Position numbers and translations under genes: made by a program. Positions 1-8,484 of a stretch of DNA of 39,910 nucleotides are shown piece after piece. The stretch is from PHAA01 sp964494735 (GTDB lineage Bacteria; Bacillota; Syntrophomonadia; Syntrophomonadales; Syntrophomonadaceae). How positions within the stretch are numbered: position 1 is the stretch's first letter; each line of letters starts with the position of its first letter. The DNA is taken from positions 1-39,910 of the forward strand of contig CAZBSD010000021.1 in NCBI GenBank assembly GCA_964494735.1, written 5' to 3'. The notes under the pieces are model-generated. The model did not search any database and was not told the origin of the DNA. It saw only the letters and a list, made by a program, of their open reading frames with translations.

Positions 1-141
1 CAAAGTTCTGATGTCGCCACCTACTTCAGGCTGTCTGGCGATAGATTCGATGGCTTTGCCACCGACAAGACCCATACCAACACCGCCACCAAGACCGGCG
101 ATGGATACAGCTACCCCAGCTCCAACTGCTATAATACCCAT
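1..141 (-). CDS. atpE: ATP synthase F0 subunit c (partial, C-terminus outside window)
   Basis: The first 47 residues of the ring-forming proteolipid of the F1F0 ATP synthase are visible: a glycine-rich first transmembrane helix (AGLGGGVGMG) and the polar loop ARQPE that contacts the central stalk. The carboxylate-bearing second helix is cut off by the window edge. The start is the ATG whose complement is 139-141, behind a purine-rich GGAAAGGGGGG ribosome site. In sodium-coupled c subunits such as Ilyobacter a Gln follows the glycine run (GVGQG). Here that position is Met (GVGMG), which suggests proton coupling, though the second helix would be needed to be sure. The gene is third in an atpI-atpB-atpE order. 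Confidence 0.95.
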   Translation of the reverse strand, partial: MGIIAVGAGVAVSIAGLGGGVGMGLVGGKAIESIARQPEVGGDIRTL

Positions 142-200
142 TTTTTTCCCCCCTTTCCTTCGCAATGCACTGTACATTGGCTGAAATAATATAGTTAATT

Positions 201-884
201 TTAATGACCCGCAGACGCAGCTGTGCCGATGTAACTGGCTGACAACAAGGTAAACACGATCGCTTGTATGGCACCCAGCATAACACTTAATCCCATCAAC
301 GCCGTTGGCACGATAAACGGCGCCATAAATAACAGATAGGCGATTATCATTTCTTCACCAAATATATTGCCGAATAGACGAACGGTGAGGGACAGGGGGT
401 GCGCAACTTCTTCGAGAAGGTTAAGCGGCAAAAATGCAGGCATAGGTTTTATAAAATGCCCCAGATAATGTGCGCCGTGTTCGGAAAAGCCTCCGATGTG
501 GACGGCGAAGAATGTGACTAACGCCAAGGATGCCGTAACGTTCCAGTTACTGGTGGGGGGCTGGAAGCCTTCAATATGAGCTGCTCCCGGTATCAAGCCA
601 CTGTAGTTACTGATTAGAATAAACAGGAAGAATGTCGACAGCAACGGAGCGAACTTCTTAGCCGTGTGTTCCGAATCCATAACTTGTGTGAAAAAGTCGT
701 ATGTAAATGTAACGATCATTTCAACCACATTCTGACCCCCCGTCGGGATCAGTTTCATTGTGCGAGTGCCCAGAAATGCACCGATAGCTAGGATTGCGAT
801 GATAGCCCATTCTGTAACGACCAGGTGATCTACCGGAATTGGACCCAAATGAAAGAGTACCCCATCCCACATACCAAATATCAT
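201..884 (-). CDS. atpB: ATP synthase F0 subunit a
   Basis: A 227-residue polytopic membrane protein that forms the proton half-channels against the c ring. The conserved helix with the essential arginine reads LTVRLFGNIFGEEMI near the C-terminus. Several hydrophobic helices precede it, including the segment around TFFLFILISNYSGLIPG. The reading frame is open 26 codons further upstream. The ATG at 884 is preferred because GAAAGGGGGG lies just before it and the protein then begins MIFGMWDG, close to a normal length. The gap to atpE is about 60 bases, consistent with one transcript. Confidence 0.95.
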   Translation of the reverse strand: MIFGMWDGVLFHLGPIPVDHLVVTEWAIIAILAIGAFLGTRTMKLIPTGGQNVVEMIVTFTYDFFTQVMDSEHTAKKFAPLLSTFFLFILISNYSGLIPGAAHIEGFQPPTSNWNVTASLALVTFFAVHIGGFSEHGAHYLGHFIKPMPAFLPLNLLEEVAHPLSLTVRLFGNIFGEEMIIAYLLFMAPFIVPTALMGLSVMLGAIQAIVFTLLSASYIGTAASAGH

Positions 885-976
885 CTTTCTCCCCCCTTTC
901 TTAAGTAAAAATTTATTTTTGGTTTTGTCGGCCAACCCTCGTGACCAGAGCCAAAACTTCAAATCATTATGGGAGA

Positions 977-1228
977 CTACATCTGGGTTGAGTCATGTCC
1001 GTCCTTGTCAGCTTTCCGGTCTTTTACCATCATTCGGTCCCAGAGCATCTTCATAGTGGTGGCAGCTCCCAGCAGAAATCCCAATACCGTAAATATGTTT
1101 CCTGTGTCAAATCTGCCATCCAGCCACTTGCCCCCAAATAGCCCGATGGCCAGCACGGCTGCAACTGAAGTGGCTAAATTCAGGGCTTCCGTCAGGGATT
1201 TTGCCCAGTTCTGTTTTTTTGGTGCCAT
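977..1228 (-). CDS. atpI: AtpI/AtpZ-type ATP synthase assembly protein
   Basis: An 83-residue protein with two hydrophobic segments (about residues 17-32 and 43-60) joined by FGGKWLDGRFDTG, the typical pattern of the small AtpI/AtpZ family that precedes F0 genes and is linked to c-ring assembly or cation handling. It is first in the atp gene order here, about 90 bases upstream of atpB. An alternative ATG lies three codons upstream at 1237. The inner ATG is preferred because AGGA sits at good spacing from it, whereas the outer ATG abuts the purine run. Confidence 0.85.
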   Translation of the reverse strand: MAPKKQNWAKSLTEALNLATSVAAVLAIGLFGGKWLDGRFDTGNIFTVLGFLLGAATTMKMLWDRMMVKDRKADKDGHDSTQM

Positions 1229-1322
1229 CCCAACCATCCTATCCAGCAGCCCTGAACTTTAGTCTGCATATCCCTCATACCATTTCTACATCGTTGGGGA
1301 AAATCCTTTTTAAAAATAAAAT

Positions 1323-1353
1323 ATTATATCTTTTCCCCCCGCCATATTGAGAA
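1323..1353 (-). promoter_or_regulatory. Candidate promoter of the atp operon
   Basis: On the minus strand a perfect TATAAT (complement at 1323-1328) lies in an AT-rich stretch about 95 bases upstream of atpI. The best -35 candidate is TTCTCA (4 of 6 matches) with a long 19-base spacer. The -10 is convincing and the -35 is weak. No other good promoter is seen in the 276-base gap between the MazG-like gene and atpI. Confidence 0.3.
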
Positions 1354-1504
1354 AAACCTCTCTGTCAGTCTTCTGTTCCAGCTTCTATAATTATCAACGT
1401 CTCATAAGTCAGCGGAACACTCTTTTGTCTTGTTAAAAAAGACGCAATTCAGACTATTCGCCAAAATTTTTGAAAACCCTTTTCGGAACCCGCAAATTTT
1501 CTGG

Positions 1505-1825
1505 TCATTTCGCACCTGCGGTCAGGTAGCCCTTATGAATCAGTTTTTCCACATGTCTTTGCACCATAAGCTCAATGTCTATCCCAAACTGGTCTTCCAT
1601 GACAAACATCATCGTGACTGCCGTCTGGGCCACATCCAAGAGTTCTTTGGCTATCTCCTCCACCACTGTGGTTTCATCCAGTCTTATCGTTTCGCCGCTT
1701 AAGCCGCGAAATTTTCCTATACACTGAGCTAACTCACCGGCTTCTTCCATTAATTTCAAGGCTGTAGATTCCAGGGTAGGATTAAGTTGGTTCAAGCGAG
1801 GCAAGGACAGTATTTTTGTATCCAC
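1505..1825 (-). CDS. MazG-like nucleotide pyrophosphohydrolase
   Basis: A 106-residue all-alpha NTP pyrophosphohydrolase of the MazG/dUTPase-like superfamily, expected to clean up non-canonical or excess (d)NTPs. The metal-binding signature EExxE then ExxD is present as EEAGELAQ and ELLDVAQT. The start is GTG at 1825, with GGGGAG eight bases upstream; that site overlaps the stop of the dCMP deaminase gene, so the two are probably translated together. Their pairing suggests joint control of nucleotide pools. The exact substrate cannot be read from sequence. Confidence 0.85.
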   Translation of the reverse strand: MDTKILSLPRLNQLNPTLESTALKLMEEAGELAQCIGKFRGLSGETIRLDETTVVEEIAKELLDVAQTAVTMMFVMEDQFGIDIELMVQRHVEKLIHKGYLTAGAK

Positions 1826-1829
1826 TCGT

Positions 1830-2306
1830 CTAACTCCCCGACTCGGTTATTTCGACAAGTTCAATCCCCGCCTCCTGCATAAACTGCAAGGCCAGTTCAT
1901 CATCGAAATTACCTCTATGTACTACCCGGACAACGCCTGCGTTAATCAATATCCGGGCGCAAAGGGTACATGGTTGGTTGGTACAGTACAATACCGAATC
2001 CTGGGTTGAGACTCCATAATAGGCAGCATTGATTATGGCGTTCTGTTCAGCATGCACGCCCCGGCATAATTCATACCGATGGCCGGAAGGTATACCCATT
2101 TGCTCCCGCATGCATCCCAGATCCAAGCAGTGGCCCAGCCCTCGCGGGGCACCATTATATCCAGTCGCTATAATCCGGTCTTTTCTCACCAGAACGGCAC
2201 CGACATGCCGGCGCAGGCAGGTCGAGCGGCTGGCTACCAAATTAGCCAGTTCCAGGAAGTATTCGTCCCAGGATGGTCTTATACAATGTATATCGGTAAT
2301 TGCCAT
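1830..2306 (-). CDS. comEB: dCMP deaminase family protein (ComEB-like)
   Basis: A 158-residue zinc-dependent deoxycytidylate deaminase. The active-site HAEQN (zinc ligand His plus catalytic Glu) and the second zinc motif PCTLC are intact, and the N-terminal VGAVLVRKDRIIATGYNG is typical of the family. It converts dCMP to dUMP for thymidylate synthesis. Bacillus comEB, the naming homologue, sits in a competence operon; here the gene lies between glyA, which makes methylene-THF, and a MazG-like gene. That fits thymidylate supply rather than DNA uptake. Start ATG at 2306 with a modest ribosome site. Confidence 0.9.
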   Translation of the reverse strand: MAITDIHCIRPSWDEYFLELANLVASRSTCLRRHVGAVLVRKDRIIATGYNGAPRGLGHCLDLGCMREQMGIPSGHRYELCRGVHAEQNAIINAAYYGVSTQDSVLYCTNQPCTLCARILINAGVVRVVHRGNFDDELALQFMQEAGIELVEITESGS

Positions 2307-2321
2307 ATTATTCTTAAATCC

Positions 2322-4022
2322 CTAATAAAGGGGATATTTATCGCAAAGACGTTCAACCATCGCCCGGGCTTGAGCTATCTTGTCACCCGCATGGGGATTA
2401 TCCACAGCCAGGGCAATCGCACCGGCTATTTCCACCATGTCTTCGCTGCGCATGCCGCGACTGGTCACGGCTGGGGTTCCAATTCGAATCCCACTGGTTA
2501 TGGTCGGTTTTTCAGGGTCAAAGGGGATACCGTTTTTATTTACGGTTATATTTATGGACTCCAGAATGGCTTCGGCTTCTTTGCCGTTTAAACCTTTAGG
2601 CCGGACGTCGACCAGCATCAGATGATTATCAGTTCCCCCGGAAACAAGACGCAAGCCATTCTTTACCAAACCTTCCGCCAGCGTTCGGGCATTGTCAACT
2701 ATTTGCTGCTGGTATTGCATAAATTCTGGGCACAGCGCCTCATGGAAACATACTGCTTTGGCTGCGATGATGTGCATCAACGGACCTCCTTGTATACCAG
2801 GGAAAACAGCCTTGTCTATCTTGGCTGCCCATTCCCGTGAACACATTATCAATCCGCCCCTTGGACCCCTTAGTGTCTTATGCGTAGTAGAGGTTACGAA
2901 ATGAGCGTAGGGTATCGGACTGGGGTGCAGTCCTCCTACCACCAAACCCGCAATATGAGCCATATCCACCATTAGCATGGCCCCAACTTGGTCAGCAATT
3001 TCTCTAAATCTTTGGAAGTCTATGATTCGAGGATAAGCGCTTGCCCCGGCTACTATGAGCTTTGGTTTGGTTTCCTGAGCGATTCTCAATAGATCTTCAT
3101 AATCGATCATCTCCGTCTTAGGATCGACCCCATATTCAAAGAACCGGAAATACTTACCTGAGAGATTCACTTTGCTGCCATGAGTAAGATGACCACCGTG
3201 GCTGAGGTTCATGCCTAGAACTACATCTCCAGGCTGCAAGGCGGCGAAATAGACGGCTGTGTTTGCCTGTGCCCCGGAATGGGGCTGAACGTTGGCGTGT
3301 TCTGCTCCAAATAGAGCTTTGGCTCTCTCGATAGCCAGAGATTCCGCAACATCAACATGCTCACAACCACCGTAATATCTTTTACCAGGGTAGCCCTCGG
3401 CATATTTATTGGTCAAAACCGATCCCTGGGCTGCCATGACTGCCCGGGACACAAAATTCTCGGAGGCGATTAGTTCCAGTTTGCGGGTTTGCCGTCTCTC
3501 CTCATCAGCTATAACATCTGCAATCTCAGGATCTACTGGCCGCACGTATTTTTCAATATAATCCAAGTTTCGAACCCTTCCCTCTACTTTATTTTCCAGC
3601 ATTGCAATCTTATCTACCCGGCGTTGATGTCTCCCTGCCGCAAAACTAGTGTTTAAAAACGTCTTTACGATGGCTTCAGCTAATCCCGCTCCTGTGATTC
3701 GAGCCCCTATGACCACGATATTGGCGTCATTATGCTCCCTGGCCATGCGGGCTGCAAATGCCTCGTGGCACAGCGCCGCACGAACACCCCTGATCTTGTT
3801 GGCAGCTATCGAAATACCTATCCCGGTCCCACAAATCAGGACCCCTGGTATTGCTCTGCCTAGCACTTCTCCGGCGACTTTTTCGGCAATATCAGGGTAA
3901 TCACACGAAACCTCAGAATATGTCCCGCAGTCTAGAATTGTATACCCTTCGCCCGCCAGGCACATGATCAACTCTTTTTTCAGCAGCACGCCGGCATGGT
4001 CACTCCCAATAGCTACCTCCAA
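2322..4022 (-). CDS. rpiB-glyA: Fused ribose-5-phosphate isomerase B / serine hydroxymethyltransferase
   Basis: One uninterrupted 566-residue frame holds two enzymes. Residues 1 to about 142 are RpiB: GSDHAG near residue 8, the catalytic Cys64 in CGTGIG, HNDAN at 97-101 and the usual C-terminal RHQRRVDKI. From about 153 a complete SHMT follows: LIASENF, the PLP-binding Lys382 in STTHKTLRGPRGG, and a normal C-terminus. SHMT interconverts serine and glycine and charges tetrahydrofolate; RpiB isomerises ribose-5-phosphate. The start is TTG at 4022 with GAGGTG overlapping the stop of ywlE. In Bacillus rpiB (ywlF) and glyA are separate near-neighbours, so the fusion probably arose by losing the intervening stop and gene. 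All key residues of both halves are retained. Confidence 0.93.
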   Translation of the reverse strand: MEVAIGSDHAGVLLKKELIMCLAGEGYTILDCGTYSEVSCDYPDIAEKVAGEVLGRAIPGVLICGTGIGISIAANKIRGVRAALCHEAFAARMAREHNDANIVVIGARITGAGLAEAIVKTFLNTSFAAGRHQRRVDKIAMLENKVEGRVRNLDYIEKYVRPVDPEIADVIADEERRQTRKLELIASENFVSRAVMAAQGSVLTNKYAEGYPGKRYYGGCEHVDVAESLAIERAKALFGAEHANVQPHSGAQANTAVYFAALQPGDVVLGMNLSHGGHLTHGSKVNLSGKYFRFFEYGVDPKTEMIDYEDLLRIAQETKPKLIVAGASAYPRIIDFQRFREIADQVGAMLMVDMAHIAGLVVGGLHPSPIPYAHFVTSTTHKTLRGPRGGLIMCSREWAAKIDKAVFPGIQGGPLMHIIAAKAVCFHEALCPEFMQYQQQIVDNARTLAEGLVKNGLRLVSGGTDNHLMLVDVRPKGLNGKEAEAILESINITVNKNGIPFDPEKPTITSGIRIGTPAVTSRGMRSEDMVEIAGAIALAVDNPHAGDKIAQARAMVERLCDKYPLY

Positions 4023-4028
4023 CAGAAT

Positions 4029-4502
4029 TCACCTCATTCTAGATTCTATTATTTTATTAAACAGCTCGTCCACCAGAATCTTGAGCTGGTCCCGGCAGGC
4101 CCGGTATTCCGTTAGTCCGCCCCCGTAGGGATCCACTACGTCCCCTGAATGGGTATCTGCAAATTCACTAATAGTATATGTATATTGGGCTTTTTGAGGG
4201 TAATGTTGCCGTAAATAATCGCGCTGCCCTAAAGTCATGGTGAGAATCAACTCAGCCTCGGCCACTAGGATTTCCCTCAGCAGGACGGCCCTATGCCCTT
4301 CGAGATTAATGCCTTCCTCGCGAAGAACACTAATGGCCTCCCGCGTTGCCGGAAGTCCGTCGAGCGCCTCTAGACCTGCCGATATGGCTCGGTACTCCTC
4401 TCCCCCATGTGCGACTCGGTGATGTAAGCGCTTTACAAATAGAGCTTGTGCCATGGGACTACGGCAGGTATTTCCAGCGCATACAAATAATATAGTGACC
4501 AA
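4029..4502 (-). CDS. ywlE: Low-molecular-weight phosphatase, probably protein-arginine phosphatase
   Basis: A 157-residue LMW-PTP fold protein. The P-loop CX5R is CAGNTCRS at residues 8-15 and the general-acid loop is DPYGG. A Thr directly before the second P-loop Cys (Thr12 here) matches the residue that in Bacillus YwlE selects phospho-arginine over phospho-tyrosine, so an arginine phosphatase opposing a McsB-type kinase is inferred. Position between sua5 and rpiB matches Bacillus. The start is TTG at 4502 with GGAGG eight bases upstream. Glucose or exopolysaccharide-linked tyrosine phosphatase roles are less likely given this context. Confidence 0.88.
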   Translation of the reverse strand: MVTILFVCAGNTCRSPMAQALFVKRLHHRVAHGGEEYRAISAGLEALDGLPATREAISVLREEGINLEGHRAVLLREILVAEAELILTMTLGQRDYLRQHYPQKAQYTYTISEFADTHSGDVVDPYGGGLTEYRACRDQLKILVDELFNKIIESRMR

Positions 4503-4573
4503 TGCGATCTCCTCCCGTCGGTTTTATGGCTGGCTGCAAAGGTCGATGTGGGTTGGATTCAAGCACTGGGATG

Positions 4574-5551
4574 CTATTCGGCAGCAGCCCTACAAAGGCG
4601 GTCCCTCCAGGCCTCCCCCACCTTATCCGGTTCGATGGGGGCAAATACTAGAATCTCGATTCCACCGGCTTCAGCTTCCCGAATAATATTGTATAAACCT
4701 GCTCCCTCGCCTGCTGAATCCAGGATGAAGGAACGTATGCTGCTATTGATACCCCTGATATGTTTAGAATCCATATTTACTACTCCGATGTTCCGGCCAC
4801 ATGCCACCGCTTTTTCCACCTTTTCGTGGAAATCAGCGGTATCAGCACTTAGAATGATTTTAACGTCCACTTTGTAGCCTGACAGAGATTGTCCCAGCGC
4901 CACTTCTATACTACATCCCACGCATTCCTCAATCAGCTCAACGCTAATCCCCCCTCGCCGTAGGATGCGATACTTAAAATCGGTCAAGTCGATCAATGTT
5001 GATTCCAATCCCGCCCCGATGTCCCCGGCATCAAGCACAGCTGCAATTTTTCCATCAAGATCTTGGCGCACATGCTCTGCATTGGTTGGACTGGGACGCC
5101 CATAGCGGTTGGCACTGGGGGCTGCCAAAGGTCCTGCCGCATCGATCAAGGCTAGCGCAACGGGATGGGATGGCATTCGCAAACCTACTCCCGGCTTACC
5201 GCCCCTGACAACCATTGGCACCGAAGACGCTGCCGGTAAAATGATCGATAAAGGCCCCGGCCAGAAGTGTTGCATCAATCTCTGCGCGACTGGCGTTAGG
5301 TGATCTACCAGTTGTTTAACCTGATCCTGATTGCTTACATGGACCAGTAAGGGATTATTCGTCGGGCGCCCCTTGGCGGAGAAAATCTTGTTCACCGCAG
5401 CAGGCTGAAATGCACCCGCCCCCAATCCATAAACTGTCTCTGTGGGAAAAGCAACCAATTGGCCCTCTTTAATGAAATCTGCCGCTCGGTGGATAATATC
5501 AGTCTGGGGCATATGTGTATCCACCTGCCAGTATTGCGTATGTATACTCAT
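4574..5551 (-). CDS. ywlC: L-threonylcarbamoyladenylate synthase (Sua5/YwlC)
   Basis: A 325-residue Sua5-type enzyme that makes threonylcarbamoyl-AMP from threonine, bicarbonate and ATP, the first step of the universal t6A37 modification of ANN-decoding tRNAs. Family motifs are FPTETVYGLG, KGRPTNNPL and the SANRYGRPSPT loop. The extra C-terminal Sua5 domain is present, so this is the long form and not the short TsaC form. The ATG overlaps the TAA of prmC by one base (TAATG), implying translational coupling. Synteny with ywlC of Bacillus supports the call. Confidence 0.93.
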   Translation of the reverse strand: MSIHTQYWQVDTHMPQTDIIHRAADFIKEGQLVAFPTETVYGLGAGAFQPAAVNKIFSAKGRPTNNPLLVHVSNQDQVKQLVDHLTPVAQRLMQHFWPGPLSIILPAASSVPMVVRGGKPGVGLRMPSHPVALALIDAAGPLAAPSANRYGRPSPTNAEHVRQDLDGKIAAVLDAGDIGAGLESTLIDLTDFKYRILRRGGISVELIEECVGCSIEVALGQSLSGYKVDVKIILSADTADFHEKVEKAVACGRNIGVVNMDSKHIRGINSSIRSFILDSAGEGAGLYNIIREAEAGGIEILVFAPIEPDKVGEAWRDRLCRAAAE

Positions 5552-6399
5552 TAGGGCCTCCGCGCCTTGAGAACCCGACTGCGCTTTCCCCAGTCAGGCA
5601 GAATTTTTACCTCCGCCAAATCCCGGGCCAATTCCAAAGCTGCCTCTTCCTGGCCTGGGTCTATCTCCCACAACAGATAGCCGCCAGAACGTAGTTTCTC
5701 CAGAACCTGCGGCAAAAGCCGGCGATATGTATCCAATCCATCTCGATCTGCTACCAGCGCCAGGCGTGGTTCATATTTCTTTATGCTATCCTCGGCTTGC
5801 TCAAGTTGATTAGCGGTAAGATAGGGCAGATTGGCTACTATCATGTCCAATTCTGCCTCATTTTGCATTGGTGCCAGCAGATCACCGGCATGGAATTTAA
5901 TATTTACCTTATGATAGTCGGCGTTACAGCACGCTACATCTAAAGCATTTGTGGAGATATCGACCGCGAATACCTCAATCTGCGGCGCATAATAGGCCAA
6001 ACTTATGGCGATCGCGCCCGAACCGGTGCCCACGTCGCATACCCGTTTGATTCCCCCCATTCCGATCAATTCCAGGGCTGCCTCCACCATCACTTCAGTA
6101 TCCGGGCGGGGGATTAAGACGTCAGGACTGACTTTAAAAGTCAGCGACATGAATTCCTTTTGCCCCGTGATATATGCGCACGGCTCACCCTCGATTCTTC
6201 GTTTGATGAAGTCGCGGTATAACTGTCTCTCTCCGGCATTGACTGGTTTCTCATAATTGGCGTACAAATAGACCCGGTTCTTTTGTAGAACGTGAGCCAG
6301 CAGAATTTCGGCCTCGAGCCGCGCTTCCTGCATACCCCTGTCATCGAAATACCGGGTCGTCCATAGCAGCATATCCTTGATTGACCAATCCTTGCGCAC
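5551..6399 (-). CDS. prmC: Peptide chain release factor N5-glutamine methyltransferase
   Basis: A 282-residue AdoMet-dependent methylase that methylates the GGQ glutamine of release factors. The N-terminal substrate domain, LIPRPDTE and the AdoMet motif DVGTGSGAI (122-130) are intact. The catalytic tetrapeptide is NLPY (190-193) instead of the usual NPPY. The start is GTG at 6399, one base after the prfA stop, so enzyme and substrate genes are coupled. Nothing else looks damaged, so I expect an active enzyme with a motif variant. Confidence 0.93.
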   Translation of the reverse strand: MRKDWSIKDMLLWTTRYFDDRGMQEARLEAEILLAHVLQKNRVYLYANYEKPVNAGERQLYRDFIKRRIEGEPCAYITGQKEFMSLTFKVSPDVLIPRPDTEVMVEAALELIGMGGIKRVCDVGTGSGAIAISLAYYAPQIEVFAVDISTNALDVACCNADYHKVNIKFHAGDLLAPMQNEAELDMIVANLPYLTANQLEQAEDSIKKYEPRLALVADRDGLDTYRRLLPQVLEKLRSGGYLLWEIDPGQEEAALELARDLAEVKILPDWGKRSRVLKARRP

Positions 6400-6400
6400 G

Positions 6401-7468
6401 TTAATCCACCTGTTTCAATCGTTCCGCCTGGTCGTTTGCCATAAGGGCCCCTATTAATTCGTCCAACTGTCCTTCCATTATTTGATCCAGTTTATGGAGG
6501 GTCAGGTTGATACGGTGGTCACTTACCCGGCCTTGAGGGTAATTATATGTCCGTATCCTTTCACTACGGTCACCGGTCCCGACTTGGTTCTTTCGGGCTC
6601 CTGCGGTCTCCTGATTTTTTTCCGCCTCCAACACTTCTTTCAAGCGGGAGCGCAGAACACGTAAAGCCTGTGCTTTATTCTTGTGCTGGGATTTCTCATC
6701 CTGACAGGTCACGACCAATCCAGTTGGCAAGTGGGTAATCCTTACCGCTGACTGGGTGGTGTTTACGCATTGGCCCCCCGGCCCGCTGGCACAGTAAACG
6801 TCAATTTTTAGATCATTTTCATTTATTTCCACCTCAACCTCTTCGGCCTCTGGTAAAACCGCCACAGTTGCTGCGGAAGTATGGATGCGTCCTCCCGACT
6901 CGGTGGATGGGATGCGCTGAACCCGGTGCACGCCACTCTCAAATTTCAGTTTACTATAAGCACCCTGTCCATCTACCACAAATATTAATTCCTTAATGCC
7001 ACCCAATTCAGTGAAATGGGAATCCATGATGTCGATCCTCCAACCTTGCTGTTCAGCATAACGAGAATACATCCTGAACAGGTTCGCGGCAAAAAGAGCG
7101 GCCTCCTCCCCTCCAGTCCCTGCTCTGATTTCCATGATGACGCTTTTCTCATCGTTGGGATCTGTAGGCAACAACAATACCTTGATCCGTTGTTCAAGTT
7201 TTTGCTTTTTACTGCTAAGTTCTTCTATCTCGGACTGCAACATCTCTTTGAATTCATCATCCGACTCTTCCTTTAGCATAGCCCGTGAATCCTCAATACC
7301 TGCCCCGGCAGCTTTCAGTTCTTTATATACCGAAACGATTTCCGTCAAATCCGAATAGGCTTTGGCATATTTCTGATACTTGCTTTGATCCGCGATTATG
7401 TCTGGATCGCTCAACAATTGGCTTAGTTCTTCGTATTTGGCCTCCAGGCTTGCCAACTTTTCCAGCAT
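6401..7468 (-). CDS. prfA: Peptide chain release factor 1
   Basis: A 355-residue class I release factor recognising UAA and UAG. The codon-reading tripeptide PxT is PST at 187-189 (in RIPSTESGGRIHTS) and the peptidyl-transferase motif GGQ lies at 231-233. Length and order (GTGGEEA domain 1 motif, domain 2/4, GGQ domain) are standard. An excellent AAGGAGG ribosome site precedes the ATG. prmC follows at once, a classic arrangement. Confidence 0.97.
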   Translation of the reverse strand: MLEKLASLEAKYEELSQLLSDPDIIADQSKYQKYAKAYSDLTEIVSVYKELKAAGAGIEDSRAMLKEESDDEFKEMLQSEIEELSSKKQKLEQRIKVLLLPTDPNDEKSVIMEIRAGTGGEEAALFAANLFRMYSRYAEQQGWRIDIMDSHFTELGGIKELIFVVDGQGAYSKLKFESGVHRVQRIPSTESGGRIHTSAATVAVLPEAEEVEVEINENDLKIDVYCASGPGGQCVNTTQSAVRITHLPTGLVVTCQDEKSQHKNKAQALRVLRSRLKEVLEAEKNQETAGARKNQVGTGDRSERIRTYNYPQGRVSDHRINLTLHKLDQIMEGQLDELIGALMANDQAERLKQVD

Positions 7469-7498
7469 CTGCTGTTATCCTCCTTAAGGTAACTATTA

Positions 7499-8398
7499 TC
7501 AGGCCGGTTGCATTCCCGGTGCAGTCCCCCTGGGTGTTTCCACCAGGACTGCACCCAGTGCTGCTATTGCCACTTCCAATTGGTCATCATCAGGCTCCCG
7601 GGTGGTCAGCTGTTGCAGCCATAGTCCCGGTGCTATCAACAATCGCGCCCATCCTTTTTGGTAGCATTTACCGGAAAAGCGGATAAACTCATATCCTAAT
7701 CCGGCAACTACCGGAAATACAGCGATACGAGACCAAACCCGGTAAAAAAGAGTCCCATCACCCAATAAGGCGAAGATTAAAATGGAAACGACCATCACCA
7801 CCAGCAAAAAGCTGGTTCCGCAGCGGGGGTGGCGCGTGCTATAGCGCCTGGCGTTGGCTACTGTAAGTTCCTCGCCAGCTTCCAGCGCCAGGATGGATTT
7901 ATGCTCCGCTCCATGGTACATAAACACCCGTTCAATCTCTTTCATCTTGGAGATCCCGTAAACATAGGCGAGGAAAAATATGATCCGGATGACTCCTTCC
8001 ACCAAGTTCTGCCCCCATACCCCGCCGATGTACTGTTTGGTAAAATGGACCACCGCGGTAGGCAGGGCTACAAATAGGACTATGGCCATCACAAAAGCTA
8101 TCAACCCTGTAACCAGGATCTCAGTTGCACTGAGTTCTTCCTCTTCCTCAGCCATCGACATATTAGCCGATTTATTAAGCATTCTGATGCCGACTACCAT
8201 GGATTCGATCAATGCGTAGCTACCTCGGATGAATGGCCATTTTAAAAAGGGGTATCGAGTACCCAGGGCGCTGTTGGCTTCTCTTTCGATCTCAATACTG
8301 CCATCAGGTTTCCGCACCGCCAACGCTGTTTCACCAGGACCCCGCATCATCACCCCTTCGATGACCGCCATACCCCCGTAACTGATTTTTTCACTCAT
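7499..8398 (-). CDS. DUF1385 family membrane protein (YqhQ-like)
   Basis: A 299-residue protein of the DUF1385/YqhQ family. It starts with SYGGMAVIEGVMMRGP, then has two hydrophobic pairs (about 100-160 and 200-240) and the conserved MYHGAEHKSI. Its biochemical role is not established; it is often beside prfA and rpmE in Firmicutes. The frame is open from a GTG ten codons upstream, but the ATG at 8398 has GGAGG nine bases before it and is chosen. The gene starts just after the rpmE terminator, so it may depend on readthrough or an undetected promoter. Confidence 0.85.
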   Translation of the reverse strand: MSEKISYGGMAVIEGVMMRGPGETALAVRKPDGSIEIEREANSALGTRYPFLKWPFIRGSYALIESMVVGIRMLNKSANMSMAEEEEELSATEILVTGLIAFVMAIVLFVALPTAVVHFTKQYIGGVWGQNLVEGVIRIIFFLAYVYGISKMKEIERVFMYHGAEHKSILALEAGEELTVANARRYSTRHPRCGTSFLLVVMVVSILIFALLGDGTLFYRVWSRIAVFPVVAGLGYEFIRFSGKCYQKGWARLLIAPGLWLQQLTTREPDDDQLEVAIAALGAVLVETPRGTAPGMQPA

Positions 8399-8436
8399 GG
8401 CTGCATACCTCCACTTTAAGAGCCCCACAAAAAGAG

Positions 8437-8462
8437 AAAAAAAGCAGGCGCTACCGTCCTGC
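8437..8462 (-). terminator. Rho-independent terminator downstream of rpmE
   Basis: On the minus strand the hairpin GCAGG-9 bases-CCTGC is followed by TTTTTTTC, 22 bases past the rpmE stop. It would end the short rpmE transcript. Confidence 0.75.
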
Positions 8463-8484
8463 CAATCAACCTATTTAACTTTAG

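Noticed and set aside
2079..2591. 170-residue plus-strand reading frame
   Set aside because: Antisense to comEB and glyA with no family features.
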